Positions 1-9,224 of a stretch of 61,066 bases of DNA are shown in pieces; position 1 is the stretch's first letter, and every line of letters starts with the position of its first letter. The notes under the pieces were generated by a model, which saw only the letters and a list, made by a program, of their open reading frames with translations, searched no databases and was not told the origin of the DNA. Position numbers and translations under genes: made by a program. Origin of the DNA: an uncultured Flammeovirgaceae bacterium (GTDB lineage: Bacteria > Bacteroidota > Bacteroidia > Cytophagales > Cyclobacteriaceae); NCBI GenBank assembly GCA_937884755.1, contig CAKZYJ010000198.1:1-61066 (forward strand), given 5' to 3'.

Positions 1-1712
1 TGGTAGATAAAGCCCAACCCATTATTGGCCGCGCCCATATGAATGCTTCCGGAGCCCGGCCCAGTGGCGATCGGATTGTGATCGCCGGTATTCTGGCCAA
101 GAACTTACTTTTTCTGGGGGAGAAGGAACGGTTTGACGAAATCATTCGGCTAATTGAGGGGGAAGTAAAGTTTTCTACTGGTAGTCGCGGCATGCAACAC
201 GATTATAGCTTTCACCACCGAGTAGATCGAGTGAACAATACTATCTCTTACGGGTACGGTAAGTACGCCAATGCCTTCGGCGAATGGTCGTATTATGTGG
301 CAGGTACCAAGTACGCTTTTTCGCAGGAGAAGATTGATCATCTGGTAGATTATTACCTGGATGGTATCTACAAACAAATGGTCTACGGCATCTATACCGA
401 CGTGAGCGTCAAGAACCGCAGCATTACTATTCAGTACGATTTTAAACCCGCCAGTACCCTGGAAATAGAACGCTTATTACTCAGCACCGATTATCGTAGA
501 GACGAACTGGAAGAGATTATGGAATTGCGGAAAGGGGAGGTGAAACCTTCGCAGTCGTTCAGTAAATTCTTCTGGCAAACCGAGCACTTTGTGTTCCAAC
601 GGCCCAACTTCTACACTACCGTAAGAATGTACTCTACCCGCAATCAGAACATGGAAGTGCCGTACAACGGACCCGGAAAACCCACTCACCACCGGGCCGA
701 TGGTACTAATTACTTAATGCTCCAGGGAGATGAATACCACGATATTTGGCCGGTGTACGATTGGCAGAAAATATCCGGCACCACCATTATGCAGAAGCCC
801 GAACTCTACGGCCCGGAGGATATACAAAAGGAGGGCTTACGGGATTTTGTAGGAGCCGTCACCGATGGTCTATACGGAGCCGTAGCCTTCGATTTTAAAA
901 GTGCTCACGATATGCTAGAGGCCAAAAAGGCGTGGTTCTTTTTTGACGAAGAATACGTATGCCTGGGCACCGCTATTCGTTCCAACTCTGATTTACCGGT
1001 AGCTACCACCCTCAATCAGGCACTATTGAGAAGCGACGTAACCGTTATGCAGGAGAGCGAAGTGCATCAACTTCCTCAAGGAGATCGAGAGTTAGATCAT
1101 GTGAGATGGGTACATCAGGATAGGGTTGGTTATATTTTTCCGGAGCCTACCAGCGTGCACTTATCCAATCAAACCGAGCAAGGACGATGGTCGGATATTA
1201 CCGATCAGAAAAATATTTCAGAAGAGGTTGTTAGCAAAGAGGTATTCACATTGTGGATTGATCACGGAAATGAGCCGGATAACGCATCCTACGCCTACAT
1301 GGTAGTGCCGGATGTGGAGGTAGTCGAACTGGAAGAGAGCAGTAATACCAATCGGGATATTGAAATCCTCGCTAACACTAGCGAATTGCAAGCGGTGAAA
1401 AGTAACAAACTAGACATCTGTCAGGCCGCTTTTTACCAAGCTGGAGAGGTTGAAATAACCCCTGATCTGAAAGTGAGCCTGGAAAGTCAGGGAATGGTAA
1501 TGCTTCAACTACAGGAAAACCGCATTACCCAACTAAGTGTAGCCGACCCATCCCGAAAACTACGGAAAGCACTGCTCACCGTTTCTGGCATTTACGAAAC
1601 CCAAGGAGATAACTTCGTAGCCTATCCCAACCTCGACCAAAACACCACCATACTCATCGTAGACTTACCTCAAGGCGTTTACGCCGGTAAAAGCGTGGTG
1701 ATTGATTTGTGA
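1..1712 (+). CDS. Polysaccharide lyase family 8 (hyaluronate/chondroitin lyase-like), 5'-partial
   Basis: The frame is open from base 3, so the start lies outside the window; 569 residues are visible. PL8 enzymes cleave uronic-acid-containing polysaccharides such as hyaluronan, chondroitin or xanthan by beta-elimination. Counting from the first in-window Met (base 39), the segment DYSFHHR (55–61) followed by YGYG (71–74) matches the catalytic His and Tyr region of the family, and the following NAFGEWSYY segment continues the alpha-toroid. The rest fits the beta-sandwich domains (for example the TTLNQALLRSDV segment). The missing part should hold a signal peptide and the first toroid helices. 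The substrate cannot be told from this sequence. Family call is good; specificity is unknown. Confidence 0.85.
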   Translation, partial: VDKAQPIIGRAHMNASGARPSGDRIVIAGILAKNLLFLGEKERFDEIIRLIEGEVKFSTGSRGMQHDYSFHHRVDRVNNTISYGYGKYANAFGEWSYYVAGTKYAFSQEKIDHLVDYYLDGIYKQMVYGIYTDVSVKNRSITIQYDFKPASTLEIERLLLSTDYRRDELEEIMELRKGEVKPSQSFSKFFWQTEHFVFQRPNFYTTVRMYSTRNQNMEVPYNGPGKPTHHRADGTNYLMLQGDEYHDIWPVYDWQKISGTTIMQKPELYGPEDIQKEGLRDFVGAVTDGLYGAVAFDFKSAHDMLEAKKAWFFFDEEYVCLGTAIRSNSDLPVATTLNQALLRSDVTVMQESEVHQLPQGDRELDHVRWVHQDRVGYIFPEPTSVHLSNQTEQGRWSDITDQKNISEEVVSKEVFTLWIDHGNEPDNASYAYMVVPDVEVVELEESSNTNRDIEILANTSELQAVKSNKLDICQAAFYQAGEVEITPDLKVSLESQGMVMLQLQENRITQLSVADPSRKLRKALLTVSGIYETQGDNFVAYPNLDQNTTILIVDLPQGVYAGKSVVIDL

Positions 1713-1872
1713 AAGAATCAGATATAAAGTCCCTTTCGGCTGTGAGGGCAAGAATATTAGTTTTTTGGTTCTAAACAATACATTGGTAAGACCAAAGCCG
1801 AGAATACTTAAAGAATAGGTAGCGCTTTACCTTACTTTACAATGAATTGTAAAAGCCAAACATGCAGTTGAA

Positions 1873-3828
1873 ATGGTCCTCAAAAATGGTATTGCCAACC
1901 AATTAATAATTCGATTCACTTCGCTCAGCTTGATTACACTATCATTGTTGAGTATTGTTGTCTACTTCTTCGCAAAATCAGCCATTCTGGAGCGAACCTT
2001 TGATCAACTCACTTCTATCCGGGAGATAAAACGAGTACAACTTTCTGACTTCTTTGATGACCAAATTGCTACTGTCGATATTATGGCTTCCTTACCGGTC
2101 ATTACTGCTTCTATGCAGGCTTATGACAGCGTATATTCAGCAGGGGTCTCGTCTAGTTTATACGACTCGGTTAATCAAGTTTATCATCCCTACTTAGCAA
2201 AAATTAAAGAAACCTACGGGCTGTACGATCTATTTTTGGTAAATCCTGAGGGAGATATAATCTATACTGTAGTGCACGAGCCAGATTTTGCCACTAATTT
2301 GGTAGATGGCCCCTATAGCGATCAAAATATTGCCACTGCTTATGAACTGGGTAGAAAGTCTACCACTATTGTTGATTTTGATCACTATGCCCCCAGTAAC
2401 GGAGATCCAGCAGCTTTTGTATCGTCTCCGGTGCGTACCTCCGCAGGCGAAACTATTGGAGTACTGATCGGACAAATTCCACTCGATGAAATAGATGTTA
2501 TCACCCAGGAGCGGACAGGTTTGGGAGAGTCAGGTGAAACCTATTTAGTAGGACAAGATTTTCTTATGCGTTCTGACTCTCGTTTTTCGGAAGAGTCTAC
2601 GGTACTAAAATTGAAAGTAGAAACAGATGGGGCTAAAGAGGCACTTCGGGGAAAGTCAGGCACACAAATTATTGACGATTATCGTGGTATTCCTGTGCTA
2701 AGCTCTTACTCGGCGATGCAGATTGGGAACATAACATTCGCTATTTTGAGTGAAATGGATGAAGAAGAGGTTCTTCAGCCGATAACTCTCTTACGTAATA
2801 TTATTATCGCTATCACCATCTTTATTAGCATAATTATCGCTATTGCGGCCTATTTTATCGCTCAACGCTTCACTCGCCCGATCAAACAAATACAAGCTAA
2901 TTTAAATAGCCTATCTCAAGGTAATCTTGCGATTGATGAACAAATTACCACCCGAAAGGATGAGCTAGGCGAAATGACTGATGCGTTAACCAAGGTAATT
3001 AAGGGGCTTAAACGTACTGCTGATTTTGCTACGGCTATTGGAGAAGGGAAGTTAGAGCAGCAATATCAGGCACTTAGTGAAGAAGATACCTTAGGTCAGG
3101 AGTTGCTAAAAATGCGGGATCAACTACAGCAAAACCATCAGGAATCTCAATCGAGAAACTGGTCAACGCAGGGGCTGGCGCTGATGACCGATACACTACG
3201 TACCGCTCAGGATATTGAAGAATTAGGCAACAGCATTCTCATGCAATTGGTGAAATATCTTAAGATCAATCAGGGAGCGCTGTTTATCGTTGAGGGAGAG
3301 GGTAAAGATACGTTCCTTTCTATGAAAGCCTGCTACGCTTATGAACGGCAAAAGCATATGGATCTGAAGATGCCGGCTGGCGATGGGATCCTTGGGCAAG
3401 CTTACCTGGAAAGAGAAAGCATCCATTTAACTGAGATACCTCATAACTATGCCGATATCCGTTCCGGGTTGGGCGGGGCAGTTCCGTCAACTATTTTGGT
3501 AGTCCCACTGTTGATTGATGGTAAAGTTGAAGGTGTTCTTGAACTTGCTTCATTCTCGGTTTTAGAGGATCATCAGGTTGCTTTTGTAGAGAAAATAGCC
3601 GAATCTATCGCATCAGCACTTCGCAGTGCACGAATTAATTCGCAAACCCATCAGCTTCTATTGGAATCCCAACAGCAGGCAGAGGCACTTCAAGCCCAGG
3701 AAGAAGAGATGCGTCAGAATATGGAAGAGCTATCAGCTACCCAAGAAGAGATGCACCGTAAAGAGAAAGGCTATCTGAAGAAGATTAAGGAGCTAGAAAC
3801 GGTCTTGAAAGAATCAAGTAAGGCTTAA
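1873..3828 (+). CDS. Membrane sensor: dCache–HAMP–GAF–coiled coil, no output domain
   Basis: 651 residues. A transmembrane helix at about 10–34 is followed by a periplasmic Cache-type sensing domain (about 40–300), a second helix (about 305–328), a HAMP domain (about 329–385), a second HAMP-like stretch with the ADFATAIGEGKLEQQY pattern, a GAF domain (about 435–585) and a C-terminal coiled coil that contains EELSATQEEM. That coil is common in Bacteroidota sensors. I see no histidine kinase, methyl-accepting, GGDEF or phosphatase domain, so the protein must signal through a partner or through the coil. It starts at an ATG after an AT-rich leader. Its stop codon overlaps that of the convergent gene next to it by four bases. 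Confidence 0.85.
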   Translation: MVLKNGIANQLIIRFTSLSLITLSLLSIVVYFFAKSAILERTFDQLTSIREIKRVQLSDFFDDQIATVDIMASLPVITASMQAYDSVYSAGVSSSLYDSVNQVYHPYLAKIKETYGLYDLFLVNPEGDIIYTVVHEPDFATNLVDGPYSDQNIATAYELGRKSTTIVDFDHYAPSNGDPAAFVSSPVRTSAGETIGVLIGQIPLDEIDVITQERTGLGESGETYLVGQDFLMRSDSRFSEESTVLKLKVETDGAKEALRGKSGTQIIDDYRGIPVLSSYSAMQIGNITFAILSEMDEEEVLQPITLLRNIIIAITIFISIIIAIAAYFIAQRFTRPIKQIQANLNSLSQGNLAIDEQITTRKDELGEMTDALTKVIKGLKRTADFATAIGEGKLEQQYQALSEEDTLGQELLKMRDQLQQNHQESQSRNWSTQGLALMTDTLRTAQDIEELGNSILMQLVKYLKINQGALFIVEGEGKDTFLSMKACYAYERQKHMDLKMPAGDGILGQAYLERESIHLTEIPHNYADIRSGLGGAVPSTILVVPLLIDGKVEGVLELASFSVLEDHQVAFVEKIAESIASALRSARINSQTHQLLLESQQQAEALQAQEEEMRQNMEELSATQEEMHRKEKGYLKKIKELETVLKESSKA

Positions 3829-4637
3829 AGGGGTTTGTAATTCCTTGGTTTACGACGACGGTCGGGGCGAGCGTATTTATAAGGCTCAACGCAGCCAAAT
3901 AGCGAAGCGGTAGGAGTAAACCTTAGCTTTACCGTAAACATACCGTACAGGTCATCATTGGCCGAATTGCCGCCTCGCAGGGTTTGATCCTCCTGCACTG
4001 CGCGGTCCATTTCATCCGAAATAGCAGAATAATAATCGATAGCCAACGGACTTAAATCATTTACTACAATAATTTCCCGACTCATAGCATCCAACCGGTC
4101 GCTAAAAGCGTAGCGTAACGCTAAGTCAAATACTACGGAAAGCACGGGGGTAATCTCGTAGTCTAATCCTACCCCAAAGGGAACAATACCTATTAGTCCG
4201 GGCACGGGATCGGCTTCGGGTTCTACATCTCTCAGATTAAAATATCCTAAACGGGTATCCCCCTGGGGATTTGATGTGGTGGCGCCGATCCCGATGTAAG
4301 CAAAAGGGGTAAAGAATCCCCGTTTGAAAGAGTACATCGCACTGGAATAAAATTCAAAGTTATTCGCCTGAAAGCTACGCATACGGGTAGTATCCGCATC
4401 CTGAGCCGACAGTTGATAAAAGCTTAGCCCCGATTTTATTTGGATATTATCGGTGAGTCGATACCAGGCTTCAGCATTCAAGGCGAAGCGATTTCCGCCA
4501 AATTGTTGGTCATTTACATCCCCAAAGTACTGGGTTACACCCGGCCCAACGGCAAAGCTCCAGTCCTGGGCATAAACAGTGGAGGCTGAAATAAGACTGC
4601 CGAGCAGAAAAAGGGTGAGTGTTGATAGTCCGCGCAT
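3825..4637 (-). CDS. Outer-membrane beta-barrel protein
   Basis: 270 residues with a clear Sec signal peptide (hydrophobic core LTLFLLGSLISASTVYA, cleavage before QDW). The mature part begins with the amphipathic pattern WSFAVGPGVTQYFGDVND, then alternating polar/aromatic strands ending in aromatic residues. This is typical of the small eight- to ten-stranded outer-membrane barrels of Bacteroidota. The function is unknown. The gene is convergent with the sensor gene, sharing bases of both stop codons, and is divergent from the GH13 amylase gene with about 115 bases between them. Confidence 0.8.
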   Translation of the reverse strand: MRGLSTLTLFLLGSLISASTVYAQDWSFAVGPGVTQYFGDVNDQQFGGNRFALNAEAWYRLTDNIQIKSGLSFYQLSAQDADTTRMRSFQANNFEFYSSAMYSFKRGFFTPFAYIGIGATTSNPQGDTRLGYFNLRDVEPEADPVPGLIGIVPFGVGLDYEITPVLSVVFDLALRYAFSDRLDAMSREIIVVNDLSPLAIDYYSAISDEMDRAVQEDQTLRGGNSANDDLYGMFTVKLRFTPTASLFGCVEPYKYARPDRRRKPRNYKPL

Positions 4638-4702
4638 GACGGGTTAGGTTAGGTTCTCTGAAAAATACTAAGCTTTTCCTATACTTAACAGCGAAGAGCT
4701 GC

Positions 4703-4736
4703 TTTTATTATGATCAACTTTATTCTAATAAATTTG
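4703..4736 (+). promoter_or_regulatory. Possible Bacteroidota promoter before the GH13 gene
   Basis: TAAATTTG at 4729–4736 fits the −7 element TAnnTTTG. The −33 side is weak (a TTTT run near 4703–4706, no clean TTG). It lies 17 bases before the start codon, so the leader would be short. Confidence 0.35.
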
Positions 4737-4752
4737 CGGTAAAATAATCAAC

Positions 4753-6636
4753 ATGAACCACCCGACTCTTGTTTTAGCTCTGTTACTTTGGCTAAGCAGC
4801 TGTAATCTATCGTCTACCGTTACCGAAACCGCCGTGAACACTGAACAACTTCAATCAATTGCCGCTCAAGACCCCAATCTGCTTATTGAAGAGCCTATCA
4901 ATGAGGCGCAGAAAATGGTGGTCTACCAAGTCTTCACTCGCTTGTTTGGTAACACCCAAACCAATAACGTAGTCTGGGGCACGGCCGAAGAGAACGGTCT
5001 GGGTAAATTCAACGATATTAACAAAGCTGCACTGAGCAGTCTAAAGGGGCTAGGGGTTACTCATGTCTGGTACACCGGAGTGATCGAGCATGCCGTGCTC
5101 AACGACTACCGCGATGCCGGAATTCCGCTGGACGATGCCGACGTGGTGAAAGGCCGGGCCGGTTCGCCTTACGCCATTAAAGACTACTACGACGTAAATC
5201 CCGATCTGGCCGAAGAGGTGAATAACCGTATGACTGAGTTTGAAACCTTAGTGCAACGCACTCACGATCAGGGTTTAAAGGTAATTATTGATTTTGTACC
5301 CAACCACGTGGCCCGTGTCTATCAATCGGATGCCAAGCCCAATGGTGTAGAGGACTTTGGTACGAGCGACGATACTCAGCAGACTTTTTCGCCCAATAAT
5401 AATTTCTACTATATAGTAGGAGAATCGTTTAGGGTTCCGGCGGAATATCAGTCGCTAGGCGATCATACGTTTCCTACCAAAGATGGTAATTTTGAAGAAA
5501 GTCCAGCTAAAGCGACCGGCAACGACCAGTTTACCGCTCAACCTAGAGTAAACGATTGGTTTGAAACGGTGAAGCTCAATTACGGAGTGGATTATCTTAA
5601 CGACCGTCAAACCCACTTTGATCCTATTCCAAATACCTGGCATAAAATGCTGAACATTCTGCTGTACTGGGCAGGAAAAAATGTAGACGGCTTTCGTTGC
5701 GACATGGCCGAGATGGTTCCGGTAGAATTCTGGAAGTGGGTTATCCCCAAAGTCAAAGAGCAACATTCTGATATCGTATTCATCGCTGAAATCTACAATC
5801 CCGAGCAGTACCGCAACTATATCGATACCGGTCGCTTCGACTACCTCTATGACAAAGTGCAATTGTACGACACCCTACGGGCAGTCATTGAAGAACGAGG
5901 CTCAGTGACTCATCTGCCCGATATCTGGCAGTTTTTGCGGGACAAGAACCGTAATATGCTACGTTTTCTGGAAAACCACGACGAACAGCGCATTGCTTCC
6001 CGCTTCTTCGGGAATGATCCGCAGCGAGCCAAACCGGCGATGGTAGTGAGCACTCTTTGGCATACCGGCCCGGTGATGGTGTACTTTGGGCAGGAGGTAG
6101 GCGAGCCAGCCGAAGGAGAATCCGGCTTCAGCGTTGACGATGGTCGCACTACAATCTTTGATTACTGGGGAGTGCCCGAACACCAGAAATGGGTAAACGG
6201 CGGTGCCTACGACGGCGGGCAACTCAGCGAAGAACAACGAAAACTACGCAATTTCTATAAGACATTACTCAATCTGGCGCAGGAGGAAGCTATCAAGGCA
6301 GGGTACTTCTATGACTTACATAGTCACAATAAGCACTTCACCGATGGCTACAGTGATCAGATATACGCTTTTCTCCGGTTTGCTGCTAATCAGCAGCTGT
6401 TGATTGTATCTAACTTTAATGCTAATCAAACGCAGGAGTTTAACCTAAAAATTCCGAGCACGGCGATACAGGCGATAGGCTTATCCGAAGATCAGTCGTA
6501 TACCCTACGCGATATTTTCCAAACAGAAACTACCACTACCATGAATACTGGAGAAGTAATTATTAGTGAAGGCGACTCCGGAATTCCGATAAATCTTCCG
6601 CCTCTGGCTTCGTATGTCTTTATTATTGAAAATTAA
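4753..6636 (+). CDS. GH13 alpha-amylase family lipoprotein
   Basis: 627 residues. The N-terminus is a lipoprotein signal with lipobox LSSC (Cys17), which suggests an outer-membrane or periplasmic anchor. All four GH13 regions are present: DFVPNH (180–185), GFRCD with nucleophile Asp317, IAE with acid/base Glu346, and NHD with Asp410. A C-terminal beta domain (about 530–627) follows the barrel. The enzyme should hydrolyse or transfer alpha-glucosidic bonds of starch- or glycogen-like oligosaccharides. I cannot assign a GH13 subfamily. There is no SusC/SusD pair nearby, so this is not a typical starch-utilisation locus. The start is supported by the signal peptide. Confidence 0.92.
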   Translation: MNHPTLVLALLLWLSSCNLSSTVTETAVNTEQLQSIAAQDPNLLIEEPINEAQKMVVYQVFTRLFGNTQTNNVVWGTAEENGLGKFNDINKAALSSLKGLGVTHVWYTGVIEHAVLNDYRDAGIPLDDADVVKGRAGSPYAIKDYYDVNPDLAEEVNNRMTEFETLVQRTHDQGLKVIIDFVPNHVARVYQSDAKPNGVEDFGTSDDTQQTFSPNNNFYYIVGESFRVPAEYQSLGDHTFPTKDGNFEESPAKATGNDQFTAQPRVNDWFETVKLNYGVDYLNDRQTHFDPIPNTWHKMLNILLYWAGKNVDGFRCDMAEMVPVEFWKWVIPKVKEQHSDIVFIAEIYNPEQYRNYIDTGRFDYLYDKVQLYDTLRAVIEERGSVTHLPDIWQFLRDKNRNMLRFLENHDEQRIASRFFGNDPQRAKPAMVVSTLWHTGPVMVYFGQEVGEPAEGESGFSVDDGRTTIFDYWGVPEHQKWVNGGAYDGGQLSEEQRKLRNFYKTLLNLAQEEAIKAGYFYDLHSHNKHFTDGYSDQIYAFLRFAANQQLLIVSNFNANQTQEFNLKIPSTAIQAIGLSEDQSYTLRDIFQTETTTTMNTGEVIISEGDSGIPINLPPLASYVFIIEN

Positions 6637-6719
6637 TCTATGTGCTATATGTTCCTACTGTGGCAAAAAGCACTAACCACATAGGCTCAGTAGATTACAT
6701 AGAAAAAACTACTATCAAT

Positions 6720-7430
6720 ATGGAAAACGCCTGGACCGAAGAAAATTCCAAAGATTTTATCCAGTACGGCAACGACTTTGTCCCCTTCCGACCGGAGCAG
6801 CAGCGTATTATCGGTGAACTAATTGCTCCTTTACCGTCTTTGGCTAATATAATAGATTTGGGTTGCGGAGCCGGTTTACTGAGCTACCACTTGCTGGAAA
6901 AGTATTCTCAGGCTATTGTATATGGCTACGATGGTTCGCCTACTATGCTCACTCAGTCTACCGAGCAAGCTGGTGCATACCAAAATAGATTTCGCACTCA
7001 GCAGTTCGACTTAGCCGCTACCGGCTGGCGGCAATTCTCGTTTCCGGTACACGCGGTAGTTTCGTCATTACTCATTCATCATCTGGATGATGCCGGAAAG
7101 CAGCAGCTATACCGAGATATTTACCAGGCACTGGCTCCGGGTGGATCACTCTACATTGCGGATATTGTGCAACCAGCCAGTTCGGCCGGATTCGAGATAG
7201 CGGCCCAGCAGTGGGATAAATACGTTCGGGAACAGCATCATCCTGATTCCTATCAGGTATTTATCAAAGATCATTGGAATTATTTTGCCTATCCCGATGA
7301 AGATCCAATTGACCAACCCTCTACGTTACCCGACCAACTTCTTTGGTTACAAGAGGCAGGATTCCTTTCGGTAGATGTCTATTGGATGTTTTCTGGACAT
7401 GCTATCTTTGGAGGTAGGAAAAAAGAGTGA
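6720..7430 (+). CDS. Class I SAM-dependent methyltransferase
   Basis: 236 residues from the ATG at 6720. An in-frame GTG at 6642 would add 26 residues with no family similarity, so I prefer the ATG. Motif I is DLGCGAG (46–52), with the acidic end of strand beta-2 in YGYDGS, the post-motif segment VHAVVSSLLIHHLDD and the GGSLYIADIV motif III. This is a Methyltransf_25/12-type small-molecule methyltransferase. The substrate is unknown. It follows the amylase gene and precedes a DinB protein with short gaps, so a transcriptional unit with them is possible. Confidence 0.85.
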   Translation: MENAWTEENSKDFIQYGNDFVPFRPEQQRIIGELIAPLPSLANIIDLGCGAGLLSYHLLEKYSQAIVYGYDGSPTMLTQSTEQAGAYQNRFRTQQFDLAATGWRQFSFPVHAVVSSLLIHHLDDAGKQQLYRDIYQALAPGGSLYIADIVQPASSAGFEIAAQQWDKYVREQHHPDSYQVFIKDHWNYFAYPDEDPIDQPSTLPDQLLWLQEAGFLSVDVYWMFSGHAIFGGRKKE

Positions 7431-7457
7431 TAACTTGACCCGATAAGTAAGCCTACC

Positions 7458-7940
7458 ATGTTCAAACGTCTGTACCAATACCACCACGATACTAATCAAG
7501 CCCTTATTCATTATCTGGATAAGAATTCATTAGACCATTCGCAGATTAACTCCTGGATGAGCCATCTGCTGAATGCTCATTATACTTGGCTAGCCCGACT
7601 TAAGGGCGAACCATCTCCTTATCCGGTGTGGCAGGAGCACGACTGTTCAGAATGGCTAAATATGAATCAACAAGCCTGGGAAGTTACCAAGCAATTTTTG
7701 GACGATACCGAAGATCTAACGCAGATTGTCACCTATAAGAACAGTAAGGGTGAATGGTTTCAGAATCAGATCGACGATGTACTATGGCACATACTAAATC
7801 ACGCTACCCACCACCGTGGTCAAATCAGTACTATTATCCGGCAACAGGAATTAGTTCCCAACCCGATTGACTATATTTTTATGTCCGAGAAGAATTATAA
7901 CCTTAATCCACTAGCTTACCCGAAGAGACCTTTTCGTTAA
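7458..7940 (+). CDS. DinB-family metal-binding four-helix protein
   Basis: 160 residues, normal for DinB/YfiT-like proteins. The metal triad is visible as His41 (in LLNAHYTW) and His115/His119 (in HILNHATHHRGQ), the typical DinB arrangement. Family members act as thiol-dependent S-transferases (bacillithiol or similar thiols) or are of unknown function. The gene lies 27 bases after the methyltransferase stop and 18 bases before the next gene, suggesting cotranscription. Confidence 0.88.
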   Translation: MFKRLYQYHHDTNQALIHYLDKNSLDHSQINSWMSHLLNAHYTWLARLKGEPSPYPVWQEHDCSEWLNMNQQAWEVTKQFLDDTEDLTQIVTYKNSKGEWFQNQIDDVLWHILNHATHHRGQISTIIRQQELVPNPIDYIFMSEKNYNLNPLAYPKRPFR

Positions 7941-7958
7941 GTACTTTTTCAGCTTTCT

Positions 7959-8753
7959 ATGAAAATACTTTTCTCCGAGTACCAATCCGACTATTCTTCC
8001 TATACCTTCTCCTACGCGGTATACTGCGTAAAAGAAACCGAGAAGGAGCTTCCCGAGATATACGATAAAGGATTTTTACCTTACACTGGTGATGTAGAGT
8101 GGAACGAAGACGTATTTTATCTGGCTCGCAGCCTGCGCGTAGATTTATCCGAATTTAAAACCCTTTCCGAGAACCGGCGGGTAGATCGTAAGATGGAGCC
8201 TCTAGAAGCCGGGATGCTGGTGCAGCCCAAGTCAGAGTTTGATATTACCGATCCCGAATTTCTAGCGTTCTGCACCGACTATGCCGAGGAGCGTTTCTCA
8301 AGTGGGAGCATGGAAGCTGATCGTTTACAGTACGTACTTAGCCGGGGGTTGATCAGCCACATTTTTACCTTCCGCAATACTGAGCAGGTGTTAGGCTACG
8401 TATTTGCGGTCATTACTGACAGTACTTTGCACTACTGGTATTCTTTCTACGATACTGAGTACATGCGGTCGCACTCGCTAGGTAAGTGGATGATGTGGAA
8501 AGTGATTGACTGGGCACAGACCCAAGCGCTAGATTACGTGTACATTGGTACTTGCTACCGCGAAAAATCGCTGTACAAAGTGCGTGATCACAAAGGAACT
8601 GAGTTCTTTGATGGTGCCGACTGGAATACCAATAGGGATCTACTCAAGGAGCTGTGCCGAACTGATGAGCAACCTAAAACAGAAGACTTACTCAAGTCGG
8701 AACATAAATACCAAATCGGAAGAAACTATTTTAAGCCGAATGAGGCTAAATAA
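7959..8753 (+). CDS. GNAT-fold protein related to arginyl/leucyl-tRNA–protein transferases (ATE/Bpt-like)
   Basis: 264 residues. The segment FLPYTGD…FYLARSLRVDLSEF followed by TLSENRRV resembles the region of ATE/Bpt N-end-rule transferases in which basic residues precede the acyltransferase domain. The stretch YWYSFYDTEYMRSHSLGKW (about 165–183) and YVYIGTCYR (about 198–206) match the GNAT core of that family. The cysteine-rich N-terminal segment of classical ATE proteins is missing. It may transfer an amino acid from tRNA to a protein N-terminus, but this is inferred from distant similarity. Confidence 0.7.
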   Translation: MKILFSEYQSDYSSYTFSYAVYCVKETEKELPEIYDKGFLPYTGDVEWNEDVFYLARSLRVDLSEFKTLSENRRVDRKMEPLEAGMLVQPKSEFDITDPEFLAFCTDYAEERFSSGSMEADRLQYVLSRGLISHIFTFRNTEQVLGYVFAVITDSTLHYWYSFYDTEYMRSHSLGKWMMWKVIDWAQTQALDYVYIGTCYREKSLYKVRDHKGTEFFDGADWNTNRDLLKELCRTDEQPKTEDLLKSEHKYQIGRNYFKPNEAK

Positions 8754-8991
8754 GCAGCAGTCGTTTTAATAGGTTATTTTTTATTGGCTTCGCATAGAAG
8801 CCAGCGAGATTAATAATTGCTACAACGTCACGAGGCTGAAGCTTTTCGTATCCTTGTACAACCAGTAGATGATCTTCAGCATTCGTATCAACCGACCAGG
8901 AAATAATATCTTTAACATTATCCAGGTAAGAGGCAATGCGATCAACACAACTCATCTCCTGGATATTGGTTTTAAACTTCAGTGTTCTCAT
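8746..8991 (-). CDS. Small HMA-like (ferredoxin-fold) protein with degenerate metal motif
   Basis: 81 residues. The pattern KFKTNIQEMSCVDRIASYLD followed by WSVDTNAEDHLLVVQG and a final helix (PRDVVAIINLAGFYAKPI) fits the beta-alpha-beta-beta-alpha-beta fold of heavy-metal-associated domains such as copper chaperones. The usual GMxCxxC is reduced to one Cys (MSCVDRI), so metal binding in the classical way is doubtful. Its 3' end overlaps the convergent ATE-like gene by 8 bases. It stands alone with no metal ATPase nearby. Confidence 0.65.
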   Translation of the reverse strand: MRTLKFKTNIQEMSCVDRIASYLDNVKDIISWSVDTNAEDHLLVVQGYEKLQPRDVVAIINLAGFYAKPIKNNLLKRLLLI

Positions 8992-9224
8992 ACTAATAAG
9001 CGAATATTAGACAACAATCATATTAATTTCTCCGGTGCAAAGAAAGTTCCTAAGTAAAATTGAGTATTATTCCCTGGTGTACTGTTCTAATAATTGTACA
9101 ATAGAAAGACTTTATTTAATTCAAATACCTGTTCGCTCTAACATCCTATTAGTATTATTATAGTATAATTTTTCTTGAAATAATCTAATTAGGGGGATCT
9201 CTCGCTATCTACTATCTTTGCGCT

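Noticed and set aside
6642-6719. GTG start for the methyltransferase gene
   Set aside because: The extra 26 residues show no conservation pattern, while the ATG at 6720 begins at the usual point of the family.
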